Assembly (NCBI RefSeq): GCF_900128505.1 | Contig: NZ_LT669940.1 | Location: 1,212,883 to 1,276,882, forward strand | Direction: 5' to 3' | From: Parabacteroides timonensis | GTDB lineage: Bacteria; Bacteroidota; Bacteroidia; Bacteroidales; Tannerellaceae | DNA length: 64,000 nucleotides | In this document: positions 1 through 10,700 of the stretch, in pieces | Layout of the letters: the number at the start of each line of letters is the position of its first letter | Position numbering within the stretch: position 1 is the stretch's first letter | The notes under the pieces: generated by a model | Database searches by the model: none | What the model was told of the DNA's origin: nothing | Seen by the model: the letters and a program-made list of their open reading frames with translations, nothing else | Made by a program: the position numbers and the translations under genes

Positions 1-2486
1 TTTATTCCGGTAAGAGATTAAAACCTTTCACTCGTTATTACTGGCGTGTTCGTACTTACAACCAGGATGGAGTGGTGTCCGATTGGAGCCAACTTGCTTT
101 TTGGGAAACATCCATGTTGTCTCCGGCAGATTGGAAGGCCCAATGGATTACCGACGGTTCGAAAGCTCCGGAAAAAGAAGAAGACTTTTATAAAGATGAT
201 CCGACTCCCTTGTTCCGAAAGATATTCCACCCTATTAAAACAGTAAAAGAAGCGCGTTTATACATTGCCGGTATCGGATATTATGAAGCCAGCTTGAACG
301 GGAAACGTATCGGCGACCATATCCTTGATCCGGGTTGGACCAACTATGGGAAACAGATATTATATAGTACCTACGATATTACCTCTTTGATCGGTTCCGG
401 TGAAAATGTCATAGGGGTTATGCTTGGCAATGGATATTATAATCCGCTACCTATGCGTATCTTCAAACCGTTAAGGGAATACCTGACTATCGGACGTCCC
501 TGTTTAAAGGCTCAGCTTCGTATACAATATACAGATGGCTCGGGAGAAACTATCTGTACGGATGAAAGTTGGAAAACGGCACCTGGTCCGGTGATGCGTA
601 ACAATGTCTATCTGGGGGAACATTATGATGCCCGCAACGAAATACCCGATTGGGATACCTGTCCCTTTGACGATAGCCATTGGAAACAGGCTGTGCAGGT
701 CGTGAATACACCTGCCGGACAACTGACAGCTCAGATGCAGCCGCCTATCCGGAAGATAGAGGTTATTAAACCGGTGAGGATGACGGAAACCCGCCCCGGA
801 GAATTCATTTTCGATATGGGGCAGAACTTTGCAGGGGTAGCACGCCTTAAGGTCAGGGGGAAGAAAGGTACGACGATAAAGATTCGTTACGGTGAAGATA
901 TTTATTCGGACGGAAGCCTGAATGTGATGACTTCGGTTGCCGGACAGCAAAAGAAAGTATGGGATGCCGATTGGGAAACAGTCGGACAACCGCAGACTGC
1001 CTGGCAGGAGGATACCTATACCTTGAAAGGAGAGGGAGAAGAAACCTGGTCGCCCCGCTTTACGTTCCACGGTTTCCGGTATATCGAGATAACCGGCTGG
1101 CCGGGGCGTCCTTCCCTGTCGGATGTGGAGGGGATTCGTTTGAGTGCCGATTTGCATAAGAGCGGCTCTTTTGAATGTTCTAATCCGATGTTGAACCGCT
1201 TGAATAAAGTCTTGGATTATACCTTCCACAGCAATCTGTTCAGTGTTCAGTCCGACTGTCCGGCTCGTGAGAAATTCGGTTATGGTGGTGATATTGTCGG
1301 TACGGCGCGTACTTTCTGTTGGTTCTACGATATGGAAAATTTCTATCGGAAGGCTCTGCGTGATTTTGCCAACGACCAGCGTCCCGAAGGAGGAATGACG
1401 GAGACTGCCCCTTATAACGGAATAGCAGATATGGGGTTGGGCGATGACTCCGGACCGATCGGTTGGCAACTGGCATTTGCTTTTATGCAGAAGCAATTAT
1501 ATGAATATTATGGTGATCTAAGAACTATAAAAGCCTATTATCCGACCTTACGCAGGCAAGTGGAGTTTCTCCGTTCAAAAGCAAAAGATAACCTGATCGA
1601 TACGTGTATCAACGATCATGAAAGTTTGGAAGAACGTGTACCCGCTTTGTTTGCTACTGCCCATTATTACCATCATGTAATCTTGTTGGCTGAGTTTGCT
1701 GTACTGACTGGCCAGTCGAAAGATACACAAATATATTCCCGGTTGGCAACGGATATAAAGGATGCATTTATTAAAAAGTTTCTGAAACGGGGAACCGGTC
1801 AAGTGGCAAATGCAACCCAGGCAGCCCAAGCCTTTGTTCTGTTCTATGATCTCGTACCGGAAAGTGAGAAGGAAGCAGTTTTTACGGTATTCCTGCAGGC
1901 AATAGCAAAATGGGATGGACATATCGCTTCCGGAATTTTCGGTGTTCCTGCAATTTTGGAAGTACTGCGATTGAATAACCGGAATGATATCGCTTATGAA
2001 ATGGTTACGAAAAAGACTTTTCCCGGTTGGGGGTATATGCTTGAGTCCGGAGCTACTACTTTATGGGAAACCTGGAAATATTCCGATAATGTTTATTCTC
2101 AAAACCATCCGATGTTCGGTAGCGTAGGAGAGTGGTTTTATCAGTCATTGGGAGGAATAAATCAAGCAGCTCCCGGTTTCAGTAAGATATTAATCAAACC
2201 GCAGCCAGCCGGTGACCTGACATGGGTAAACTGTTCCTACCAATCTGTAAACGGACCGATAGTAAGCAACTGGAGGAAGGGGAATGAAACGTTTGAACTT
2301 CAGGTCACGATTCCGGCCAATACAACAGCACAAATCTGGCTACCTTCTTTAGATGGAGCAGAAATTACGGAGAGCGGTTCTTTATTGGATGCTGTACCGG
2401 ATATAAAAACGATGGGCTATATGGATGGTTTTACCTGTCTCGAGGTAGGTTCGGGTTTGTATAGGTTTACTGTCAGAGATAAGTAG
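1..2486 (+). CDS. Alpha-L-rhamnosidase, GH78 (5' end outside window)
   Basis: Exported or periplasmic enzyme removing terminal alpha-L-rhamnose from plant or bacterial glycans. The reading frame is open from the first base (codons start at position 3), so the start lies upstream. The first readable residues (RYYWRVR, then DWS) fit the N-terminal fibronectin-like domain of this family. A Bac_rhamnosid beta-domain, the (alpha/alpha)6 barrel and a C-terminal beta domain follow. The conserved acidic cluster DCPAREKFGYGGD is at 1254-1292 and matches the D..E..D active-site set of GH78. The SGATTLWETW motif near 2049-2075 carries the second catalytic Glu (codon 2067). A different operon follows, so it probably ends the transcript of an upstream carbohydrate locus. 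Family certain; substrate unknown. Confidence 0.93.
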   Translation, partial: YSGKRLKPFTRYYWRVRTYNQDGVVSDWSQLAFWETSMLSPADWKAQWITDGSKAPEKEEDFYKDDPTPLFRKIFHPIKTVKEARLYIAGIGYYEASLNGKRIGDHILDPGWTNYGKQILYSTYDITSLIGSGENVIGVMLGNGYYNPLPMRIFKPLREYLTIGRPCLKAQLRIQYTDGSGETICTDESWKTAPGPVMRNNVYLGEHYDARNEIPDWDTCPFDDSHWKQAVQVVNTPAGQLTAQMQPPIRKIEVIKPVRMTETRPGEFIFDMGQNFAGVARLKVRGKKGTTIKIRYGEDIYSDGSLNVMTSVAGQQKKVWDADWETVGQPQTAWQEDTYTLKGEGEETWSPRFTFHGFRYIEITGWPGRPSLSDVEGIRLSADLHKSGSFECSNPMLNRLNKVLDYTFHSNLFSVQSDCPAREKFGYGGDIVGTARTFCWFYDMENFYRKALRDFANDQRPEGGMTETAPYNGIADMGLGDDSGPIGWQLAFAFMQKQLYEYYGDLRTIKAYYPTLRRQVEFLRSKAKDNLIDTCINDHESLEERVPALFATAHYYHHVILLAEFAVLTGQSKDTQIYSRLATDIKDAFIKKFLKRGTGQVANATQAAQAFVLFYDLVPESEKEAVFTVFLQAIAKWDGHIASGIFGVPAILEVLRLNNRNDIAYEMVTKKTFPGWGYMLESGATTLWETWKYSDNVYSQNHPMFGSVGEWFYQSLGGINQAAPGFSKILIKPQPAGDLTWVNCSYQSVNGPIVSNWRKGNETFELQVTIPANTTAQIWLPSLDGAEITESGSLLDAVPDIKTMGYMDGFTCLEVGSGLYRFTVRDK

Positions 2487-2525
2487 TATAAAATTGTACC
2501 GATCATCAGAAATACGAATAAGCTT

Positions 2526-2558
2526 TTCATTATCGGACATACTGTTCATTATCGGACA
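2526..2558 (+). promoter_or_regulatory. Two direct repeats, probable enhancer sites for the NtrC-type regulator
   Basis: The 14-mer TTCATTATCGGACA occurs at 2526-2539 and again at 2545-2558, 19 bp apart. They lie about 45-80 bp upstream of the -24 element of the sigma-54 promoter, the usual place for an enhancer-binding protein. The nearest such protein is encoded at 4164-5543 in the same operon. The repeats are seen directly; the binding role is inferred. Confidence 0.6.
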
Positions 2559-2603
2559 CTTGTTGCTCTGTCTACTTTGCAGTAAATCAGATGGATATCT
2601 TTT

Positions 2604-2618
2604 TGGCATAGCTTTTGC
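2604..2618 (+). promoter_or_regulatory. Sigma-54 (-24/-12) promoter
   Basis: TGGCATAGCTTTTGC matches the sigma-54 consensus TGGCAC-N5-TTGC with the invariant GG and GC at the correct distance (GG 2605-2606, GC 2617-2618). Predicted start of transcription is about 2629, just upstream of the ATG at 2646. This decides against the GTG at 2625 as start of the next gene. A sigma-54 activator is encoded in the same operon. Confidence 0.8.
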
Positions 2619-2645
2619 CTAGGGGTGGCTAAAACATATATTACA

Positions 2646-4130
2646 ATGAAAAAGATCTATATAGCCATTACTTCTTTATTCTTGATGAGCTTTGGTTTAC
2701 ACGCCGGGGAGCAGGAAAATATAGTAAGACTGACTTTGAAAGAGGCTATTAACCTGGCCCAAATCCAATCGGTGGATGCGGCTGTCGCCCTTAACGAACT
2801 GAAAACATCCTACTGGGAATACCGTACACATGTAGCAGACCAGTTGCCGGAAGTTAATTTCAAAGGGACGATACCTAATTACAGCAAGCAATATTCCCGT
2901 TACCAACAGTCGGACGGAACCTATGCTTTTGTGCAGGATAACAACCTGTCGATGAATGGTGCGATCTCCGTCGACCAGAATATAGCGTTGACCGGTGGTA
3001 AAATATCATTGAATTCTTCCCTTAATTTCTCCCGCCAGTTGGGGGATGGAGCTTTCAATGAATATATGAGTGTTCCGATCGGCTTGACCCTGACGCAACC
3101 GATCTTCGGCGTAAACGACCAGAAATGGAACCGCCGGATCGAACCTGTCCGTTACCAGGAGGCAAAGGCGGCCTATATCGAAAGTGTGGAAAGTGTAACG
3201 ATCTCTACGATCGCTTATTTCTTCAACCTGTTGCTAGCGAAAGAGAATCTGGCAACCTCTATCCAGAACCTGGATAATGCGAACAAACTTTATGATATTG
3301 CGATCGCCAAACGAAAGATCGGACATATATCGGAAAGCGAACTGATGCAATTGAAATTGTCGGCTTTGCAGGCAAAAGGTAAATTGACGGAGGCGCAATC
3401 CAATCTGAATGCCAAGATGTTCCAGTTGCGCTCTTTCCTTGGTTTGAGCGAGGACGATATGATAGAGCCGGTCGTTCCCGAGTCCGTTCCCGATATGCGT
3501 CTGATATATCAGGATGTACTGGCGAAAGCGCTGGAAAACAACTCGTTTGCCAAACGTATTCTGCGCGAACAACTGGAAGCCGATTATGCCGTGGCGACAG
3601 CGAAAGGAAAACGCCGCGATATCAATCTGTTTGCATCTGTGGGATATACCGGAAAAGACAGTGATTTCAGAGGTGCTTATAATCCGCTGCGGGACAACCA
3701 GGTGGTCGAGGTAGGCTTTAGCATCCCTTTATTGGATTGGGGGAAGCGGAAAGGTAAAGTAAAGGTTGCCGAGTCCAACCGTGAAGTCGTGCTCTCCAAG
3801 AACCGGCAAGACCAGATGACCTTCAATCAGAATATCTTCCTACTAGTAGAAAATTTTAACAACCAGGCTGCCCAGCTCGAAATTGCAGCCGAGGCCGACG
3901 AGATTGCCCAGAAGCGTTACCAGACATCTATCGAAACATTTATGATCGGAAAGATCAATATCCTCGACCTGAACGACGCTCAACAATCGAAAGACGATGC
4001 CAAGCAAAAGCATATCCAGGAGTTGTATGGGTTTTGGAGTTATTTCTATAATGTTCGTAGTGTGACGCTCTACGATTTCCAGAACGATCGCAATCTGGAT
4101 GTCGATTTCGAGGAAATAGTAAGAAGATAA
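2646..4130 (+). CDS. TolC-family outer-membrane efflux protein
   Basis: Trimeric outer-membrane channel of a type I secretion or multidrug efflux system. ATG 2646 begins a typical signal peptide (MKKIYIAITSLFLMSFGLHA) and gives 494 aa. The GTG at 2625 would lie at or upstream of the predicted transcription start. Two internally similar halves rich in long helices are visible, with the family pattern LTLKEAINLA near the N-terminus and SIPLLDWGKRKGKV near residue 365. No membrane-fusion protein or inner-membrane pump lies beside it, so the partner must be elsewhere. It is first in a three-gene operon with the regulator and kinase, under sigma-54 control. Confidence 0.93.
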   Translation: MKKIYIAITSLFLMSFGLHAGEQENIVRLTLKEAINLAQIQSVDAAVALNELKTSYWEYRTHVADQLPEVNFKGTIPNYSKQYSRYQQSDGTYAFVQDNNLSMNGAISVDQNIALTGGKISLNSSLNFSRQLGDGAFNEYMSVPIGLTLTQPIFGVNDQKWNRRIEPVRYQEAKAAYIESVESVTISTIAYFFNLLLAKENLATSIQNLDNANKLYDIAIAKRKIGHISESELMQLKLSALQAKGKLTEAQSNLNAKMFQLRSFLGLSEDDMIEPVVPESVPDMRLIYQDVLAKALENNSFAKRILREQLEADYAVATAKGKRRDINLFASVGYTGKDSDFRGAYNPLRDNQVVEVGFSIPLLDWGKRKGKVKVAESNREVVLSKNRQDQMTFNQNIFLLVENFNNQAAQLEIAAEADEIAQKRYQTSIETFMIGKINILDLNDAQQSKDDAKQKHIQELYGFWSYFYNVRSVTLYDFQNDRNLDVDFEEIVRR

Positions 4131-4163
4131 TTCGTATCTTTACAAACATAAAAAGAAACCTAT

Positions 4164-5543
4164 ATGATATTAATTGTTGATGACGACGCTGCTGTTCGTT
4201 CTTCGCTTACCTTTTTATTGAAACGGGCAGGCTTTGAACCGGAAGCTGTTCCGGGGCCTGAAGAGGCGTTGGCAATTGTACGCCGGGAAGCACCGCAGCT
4301 GATCCTGATGGATATGAACTTTACCTTGACTACGACGGGAGAAGAAGGAATTCAATTATTGAAACAAGTAAAAATATTTCAACCCGATGTGCCGGTCATC
4401 CTGATGACTGCCTGGGGGTCCATCTCGCTGGCTGTGCAGGGAATGCAGGCCGGCGCTTTCGATTTTATAACCAAGCCCTGGAATAATCTGGTCCTGCTCA
4501 AGTCGATTCGTACGGCTCTCGAACTGAATGAGCAAAAGAAGATGCAGGCCGCTCCGCTGAACCGCAACGATGCGGATAATAAATTCCATTTTGCAAAGAT
4601 CATCGGGCAGAGTAATGCGCTGATGGAAGTGCTGGGTACCGTTTCTCGTATTGCTCCGACAAATGCTTCGGTACTGATTACCGGTGAAAGCGGGACAGGG
4701 AAGGAACTGATCGCAGAAGCAATCCATGCCAACAGTCCACGAATGAAAGAAGCTTTTGTGAAGGTAAACCTGGGTGGATTATCGCAAAGCCTTTTTGAAA
4801 GTGAAATGTTCGGACATAAGAAAGGAGCTTTTACGGATGCCTATATCGACCGTACCGGCCGTTTTGAAATGGCGAACAAGGGTACGATCTTTCTTGATGA
4901 GATAGGTGACCTAGAGTTGTCGTGTCAGGTGAAGCTGCTGCGTGTATTACAGGATCAGACCTTTGAGGTGCTGGGCGACAGCCGTCCCCGTAAGGTGGAT
5001 ATTCGTGTGGTCAGTGCAACAAACTGTAACCTACCGGAAATGGTCGCGGCCCGTACCTTTCGTGAAGACTTGTTTTACCGTATCAACCTGATCACGATCC
5101 ATCTGCCTGCCCTGCGGGAACGGAAAGACGATATACCTCTGCTGGCCCGCTATTTTGCCGATAAGCAATCGGAAGTGAACGGCTTACCTCGTGTGGACTT
5201 TTCGGCCGATGCAAAAGTATTTCTGCAACGTCTTCCTTATCCTGGAAATATACGCGAATTGAAGAATCTGGTGGAAAGAACAATGCTGGTATCCGGCAAA
5301 TCCTTACTGGATGTAGCCGATTTTGAAAGTCAGTGCCTTAATATGGGAAATACCCAACCTATATCCAAAGGTGGTGCTGCCAGCTTCGAAGGGATGACAC
5401 TGGATGAAATAGAACGGCAAACAATCCTGCAGGCGCTTGAAACGCATAACGGTAACCTGTCGCATGTAGCATCGGCATTGGGTATCAGTCGGGCAGCCTT
5501 ATACCGTCGTTTAGAGAAATATGATATTCCTACCGATAAATAA
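4164..5543 (+). CDS. NtrC-family sigma-54-dependent response regulator
   Basis: 459-aa cytoplasmic activator. The receiver domain (about 1-120) has acidic pocket D6-D8 and phospho-acceptor Asp50 in LILMDMNF. The AAA+ sigma-54 domain (about 140-375) has Walker A GESGTGKE and Walker B IFLDEIGD. The Fis-type helix-turn-helix is at the C-terminus (NLSHVASALGISRAALYRRL). The sigma-54 contact loop reads GAFTDA instead of the usual GAFTGA. Starts 33 bp after tolC and ends 9 bp before the kinase. The only sigma-54 promoter seen nearby is the one upstream of the TolC gene, so autoregulation of the operon is likely. Confidence 0.95.
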   Translation: MILIVDDDAAVRSSLTFLLKRAGFEPEAVPGPEEALAIVRREAPQLILMDMNFTLTTTGEEGIQLLKQVKIFQPDVPVILMTAWGSISLAVQGMQAGAFDFITKPWNNLVLLKSIRTALELNEQKKMQAAPLNRNDADNKFHFAKIIGQSNALMEVLGTVSRIAPTNASVLITGESGTGKELIAEAIHANSPRMKEAFVKVNLGGLSQSLFESEMFGHKKGAFTDAYIDRTGRFEMANKGTIFLDEIGDLELSCQVKLLRVLQDQTFEVLGDSRPRKVDIRVVSATNCNLPEMVAARTFREDLFYRINLITIHLPALRERKDDIPLLARYFADKQSEVNGLPRVDFSADAKVFLQRLPYPGNIRELKNLVERTMLVSGKSLLDVADFESQCLNMGNTQPISKGGAASFEGMTLDEIERQTILQALETHNGNLSHVASALGISRAALYRRLEKYDIPTDK

Positions 5544-5552
5544 AATATACGG

Positions 5553-6854
5553 ATGAGAATAAAAGGGTTGTTTTGGATTTTAACCGGGTTGTTGTTGACT
5601 GTGTTGGGAGTGATGACTTGGCATGTATTCTACAATTTCTCGTCTGCCATGTTTTTCATGGTGGAAGGGTTGGTACTTGTAACGATCCTTTATCTGATCC
5701 TGTTTTATCGTCGTATTATCAAGCCGTTGAATATTATTGGAAATGGTATGGAGTTATTGAAGGAGCAGGATTTCAGTTCGCGCCTGAGCCGGGTAGGGCA
5801 GAAGGAGGCCGACCGTATTGTCGACATCTTCAATAAGATGATGGAACAGCTTAAAAACGAACGCCTGCATCTGAGAGAGCAGAACCATTTCCTCGACCTG
5901 TTGATCAATGCTTCTCCTATGGGGGTGATCATGTTGAACCTGGACAATGAGATTATATCGCTTAACCCGGCCGCACATAAAATGCTCGGACAACCTACCT
6001 CTGTTGTTTTCGAAGGGAAATCTCTGACAGATATAGATTCCCCTTTGGCTATCGAATTGGCAAATATACCTTTATATGAGTCACAGACAGTGCGTCTGAA
6101 TGATGCCAATATATATAAATGTACACATTCTTCTTTCGTAGACCGTGGGTTTCATCATTCGTTCTATTTAGTGGAAGGTTTGACACAGGAAGTATTCAAG
6201 GCAGAAAAGAAAGCCTATGAAAAGGTGATTCGCATGATCGCCCATGAGGTAAATAACACGACTGCCGGGATCACTTCTACGTTGGATACGCTTGAATCGA
6301 CCTTTAGCGAACTGAAAAATACGGAAGATATATGCGAAGTACTGCGTGTATCCATCGAGCGTTGTTACAGCATGAGCCATTTCATTACGAATTTCGCAGA
6401 TGTGGTACGTATACCGGAACCTCAGACGGTTTATCGTGAACTGAATGCTGTCGTTACTTCCTGTAAACGGTTTATGGAAACGATCTGCCAGAATCGTAAT
6501 ATCCGGATTGTCATGGAACTTGATGAGGTTTCTCCTGTCGTGAAGCTCGACAGCTCTCTCTTTGAACAAGTGTTGGTCAATATCATTAAGAATGCAGCCG
6601 AATCTATCGATCACGACGGCCATATTTACATACGTACTTCACACAATCCGGTCTGCCTGGAAATAGCAGATACCGGTAAAGGGATAGATAAAGAGACTGA
6701 AACCAAACTGTTCAGCCCCTTCTTCTCTACCAAGCCGAACGGACAGGGTATCGGCCTGATCTTTATACGTGAAGTTTTACAGAAACAAAACTGTTCTTTT
6801 TCCCTGCGTACTTATGCCGATGGTTTGACCCGTTTCCGTATCCTTTTCGAGTGA
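5553..6854 (+). CDS. Membrane sensor histidine kinase (NtrB-like)
   Basis: 433-aa inner-membrane kinase expected to phosphorylate the preceding regulator. Two transmembrane helices (about 5-24 and 31-51) enclose a very short periplasmic loop, suggesting it senses the membrane or the cytoplasm. A HAMP-like linker, a PAS domain (about 110-200) and a dimerisation helix with phospho-acceptor His231 (IAHEVNNTTAG) follow. The ATPase domain shows the N box IIKNAAES, G1 DTGKGID and G2 GQGIGL. It begins 9 bp after the regulator gene and ends the operon. Confidence 0.94.
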   Translation: MRIKGLFWILTGLLLTVLGVMTWHVFYNFSSAMFFMVEGLVLVTILYLILFYRRIIKPLNIIGNGMELLKEQDFSSRLSRVGQKEADRIVDIFNKMMEQLKNERLHLREQNHFLDLLINASPMGVIMLNLDNEIISLNPAAHKMLGQPTSVVFEGKSLTDIDSPLAIELANIPLYESQTVRLNDANIYKCTHSSFVDRGFHHSFYLVEGLTQEVFKAEKKAYEKVIRMIAHEVNNTTAGITSTLDTLESTFSELKNTEDICEVLRVSIERCYSMSHFITNFADVVRIPEPQTVYRELNAVVTSCKRFMETICQNRNIRIVMELDEVSPVVKLDSSLFEQVLVNIIKNAAESIDHDGHIYIRTSHNPVCLEIADTGKGIDKETETKLFSPFFSTKPNGQGIGLIFIREVLQKQNCSFSLRTYADGLTRFRILFE

Positions 6855-6906
6855 GTTTATTTGCTCGATCCGTAATTGCCTGCCTATTCCGCCTGAGATA
6901 GAGTCC

Positions 6907-7791
6907 CTATTCTGCAAAGGAGTAGACAGCCGATATATTCACTATGTCCGGATGGAGGGGTAATGTCCAAACGACTTGGTTGTCCGTATTGATTTCAACC
7001 AGTAGCGGTTGCGATTTATTTTTACTGTGACCATTCCAGTTGCTTATAAGCGTATTGCCGTTTTTATACCGGACTAATTCTGCCACGAAAAGAAGCGTGA
7101 TATCCTCTATATTATCATCGCTTACATTTCTTACTATCTGCTTTCCTGTCGGATCGATTTCCACGAAGTTATGCGCATCGCCGCAGGATACGAGCCAGTT
7201 TCCATTGTCGAGTATCTGGATGGCAAAAGGGTTGCCTCCGCAATGTATCCGGTTGACGATCTTTTTGTCTTTGTTCATTTCAATCACTTCCCCTTTACCC
7301 ATTAATGGGATCAGATAGGTGTTTTGCGGGGTTTTCACGATCTGCCGGAACTGGTCGTGTACACCGGTTATACTGGTGTCGAATTGTAGTTCATCGATCA
7401 GTTTCCCGTTCGTGTCGAGTTCGACGATACGGGAAGGAGTACCGCAGATAGCCAACATATAATTGCCGGAGGGGAGACGGGTGGCGGTGAAAAGCTCTTC
7501 ACCCTTTTGGGTTTTGAAATCCCAGACAGTTTGTTGATCGCGGGTAATAAGCCGGGCACCGGAGGTATATGCATAGAGGATATGACCATCCACTGTCATT
7601 TCTACATCGTTACAATCTTCTCCCGGGTTTAATGGGTGACTCCATTCGATGGCTCCGGTTGCTTTATCGAGGATTGCTACCTGCTTCCAGCCACAGCCGG
7701 AAACAAGTAACTTCTCTTTGACATTGTTACATGAGCAATAAGTGCTAATAATTGCTATGAAAAACAAGTATCTGAAATAGTGCTTTATCAT
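6907..7791 (-). CDS. Beta-propeller lipoprotein
   Basis: 294-aa exported protein with an N-terminal hydrophobic segment ending in a Cys-rich lipobox-like stretch (ISTYCSC), so probably membrane-anchored. The body is a series of blade-like repeats of the type hhELDxxGKhh (VELDTNGKLID, EIDPTGKQIV, EINTDNQVVW), as in PQQ or quinoprotein-like propellers. No catalytic residues could be assigned. Its ATG overlaps the stop of the large upstream gene by 4 bp (ATGA), so the two are translationally coupled and probably act together outside the inner membrane. Exact function unknown. Confidence 0.75.
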   Translation of the reverse strand: MIKHYFRYLFFIAIISTYCSCNNVKEKLLVSGCGWKQVAILDKATGAIEWSHPLNPGEDCNDVEMTVDGHILYAYTSGARLITRDQQTVWDFKTQKGEELFTATRLPSGNYMLAICGTPSRIVELDTNGKLIDELQFDTSITGVHDQFRQIVKTPQNTYLIPLMGKGEVIEMNKDKKIVNRIHCGGNPFAIQILDNGNWLVSCGDAHNFVEIDPTGKQIVRNVSDDNIEDITLLFVAELVRYKNGNTLISNWNGHSKNKSQPLLVEINTDNQVVWTLPLHPDIVNISAVYSFAE

Positions 7792-10700
7792 TCTTCTGTC
7801 ATTACTACACGGAAACCTACATTATATACTTTCTGGTATTCGCGGTAAGGCAGACGGAACGAAGAGGTTGCCCGGAAAGGACGGTCGTACCAGGAGCCGC
7901 CGCGTGCAACACGTTTGCCATTTTCTGCCACCAGCTCGTTGCGACCGTCGTTTTCGTTGTACGGATAAGGCTGGTAACTGGATAAGGTCCATTCCCAAAC
8001 ATTTCCGTGCATATCGAACAGATCCCACGGGTTGCGGATATAACGGCCGACAGGTTCGGAGATAAATCCACCGTCATTATAGGTGGTATCGCGTGGAATC
8101 CAATCGTCGTATTTATTGGGATTTTCAATTACCATAGCACTTTCGTAGAACTTGTAGGAAGTGCAGGCGGCAAACTCTTTCAATTTGATATCCCCCAGGT
8201 TGGCATAGGTCGAGAAGTCGGTAGACATATTCCCGTACCAGAACGGCGTATCGCTTCCGGCGCGGCAGGCCCATTCCCATTGCGCTTCGGTGGGGAGTGA
8301 GAACTTCATACCGGTCTTTTCCGATAACCATTTGCAATAATCCATCGCTTCCTGCCAGGAGATACGTACTGCCGGTTGGTCGGGGTGGTTCATCGAATAT
8401 CCCCTGCGTCCGAACTGATATCCGTGGCGGTGTTCGTCGCGGCTGTCGTGTTCCGGATCGTATGCCCTAAACTGTGCGTTGGTGATTTCGAAACGTCCCA
8501 TCCAGAACGCTTTGTCTACCTGTACGATCGTTTGCGGCAGTTCGTCCGGATGGCGATCGCTACCCATGATAAAGGAGCCGGCCGGTATTTTAACCAATTC
8601 GAGGGTGATGCCGTTACCCAACGGGATACTCTTCTGGAAATTACCTAAAGCCAGTTGTTTCCATTGGGTGTCTCCCCATTGGGAATAAGCTTTTTGAGTA
8701 GGATCGTATACCGGCCATTTATCGAGTACCGTATCACCAAGAGGCTTTTGTTCTTTTTCGAATCTGACCGGTTCAATGTTTTGTGGGATCTCCGGCAACC
8801 ATTCGGCTGTCGATTCCGGGGTACCGAACATTTCACGGTGCAGCTCCCGTAGTTCGTTACTTCTCTGCGTATCCGGGAAGTTCGGGATATCCGAACGACG
8901 TCCGTGGAAAGGTGCGTTGAAGTCGATCCAGCAGGCCAGTTTCTCTATCGACTCTTTATCCAGTTGTACATTATAATGTCCTTTCTGAAGGATTTGCATC
9001 AACTCTGTCTGGTCGGCATGTACGTCCATCGGAACTAACATGTGCATGTCGCTTTCGATACCCGGGCGGCGCACATACCGGTGTAAGTTGGCATACGACA
9101 GGGTGAAATGACCCCCGTAATCTGTTCCGGCCCGGCCACTAATCTGTGAAGTCCAGTCCGTGATCCATTGATCGCCTTTCAGGTAGGGTTTATCCGGTTT
9201 ATCCTGATTGTGGCAGGAGATACAATATTTATCCAGTACTGGCTGTACTTCATGGCGATAGCTAAAACCACGTTCCTTACCGTACCATTCTTTGATCGGT
9301 TGCGGGCTTTTCTTTGAAGCCGTGGTCATTTTGGGAACAGGTATGGTATTCTTGTCTTCATGGCAGCCGATGCAGGAAAGCGTTTCGCCCGGCATTCCGG
9401 TAAACCAGCTACGCATTACCTGAAGAGCTTTTCCTTCTTCGTCGAGCGGTTGAATAAAGATCGGCGTATTGGCCGGAACGGTGAACATGGCAGAACCGTC
9501 CTCTTCTACATCTACTTCGCCGAGGATGCGTTTGATATCCCAGGGACCATCCATACCGATCGTACCTAACAGGCCCCCCTGGTTCAGCGGACTGAAACTA
9601 AAGGAACCGACGCGGAGTTTTTTCACCGTCCCGCGGGGAATACCTTTCAGGCCATCGCCATGATAGACATCCTGCATGAAGACGGTTGTGGTGGTAGAAG
9701 CCAGGTCTATGCGGTCGGGGATGATAGCCGGGGCTTTTCTGGCTTCCATCAGTACCGGATCGAGATAGGCGATGTTTTCTTCTTCGGCTATCAGGGTACG
9801 GTTATCGTAGGTATCTACCAGATAGATACCCCACAGGCTTTCGGGACTATCCTTCATCGATACTAGATAATAGGTGTCGTTCAAGGGATAAGGTTGCAGG
9901 AACTGAGGCCATACGCCGTCCGGCAAACGGTCGCGTACCAGTGGTTCTACCTTTCGTCCGGCATGGGGGATCTCGGCGATTACTCCGTCTGCCTCGTGTC
10001 TTCCCTTACGGGTGTCGATTACGAGTAGGCGTCCGCTACGGGATACGCTGTGGTGTCCGGTCGCTACTCCGACAATGGCTGACGGACGTCCGGGGATAGG
10101 GCGGGCACTAAAGAATGAGGTAGGAAAATAGGAGTTCGAGCCGTAGAAGGCCGATTGCGAAGTGCCGTCCGGATTCATGGTGAACATGACACGCGAATTG
10201 GAGTGGGGCAGGTCTGCATATTCCCAACGCTGATAGAGCAGCATACCGTTTTCCATCATGACCGGGTCCCAGTTGCTGTCCTGGTCGTAGGTCAACTGGC
10301 GGGTCAGTTGTGTCTTGGGGTCGTAAAGATACAGGCCGCACATTTTGTTTCCTCCGTTTGTACAGGGAAGTCCGAGGAAGGTCCCTGTGGAGCAGAAGAT
10401 ATACCGTCCGTCGGGGGTATAGCAACCGTCGAAACTGTCGAAGTCTTTATAAGTATCGGGTGTCAATTGTCGGGTCTTTCCGGTTTTCATATCCAGTTCG
10501 AACAATTGCCAGCGGTCGGAGGTCCCGATGGAAGAATACATCAGTTTGTTTCCATCGAAATGAGGTTCCGGATCAGTGATGATCATGCCCTGTTCCGGTT
10601 TATAGATAGTAGTTTGTTTTATTTTACCGGGAGCAATGTTCAGGGATACGAATTCGTTCGTCCATCCTGTTTTAGGGTTTCCTATCTCGGAGTTATTCTG

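Noticed and set aside
504..1496. 330-codon minus-strand frame inside the rhamnosidase gene
   Set aside because: Antisense to a well-supported GH78 gene with all motifs; no family resemblance.
2625..2645. GTG at 2625 as start of the TolC gene
   Set aside because: It lies at or before the predicted sigma-54 transcription start; ATG 2646 gives a proper signal peptide.
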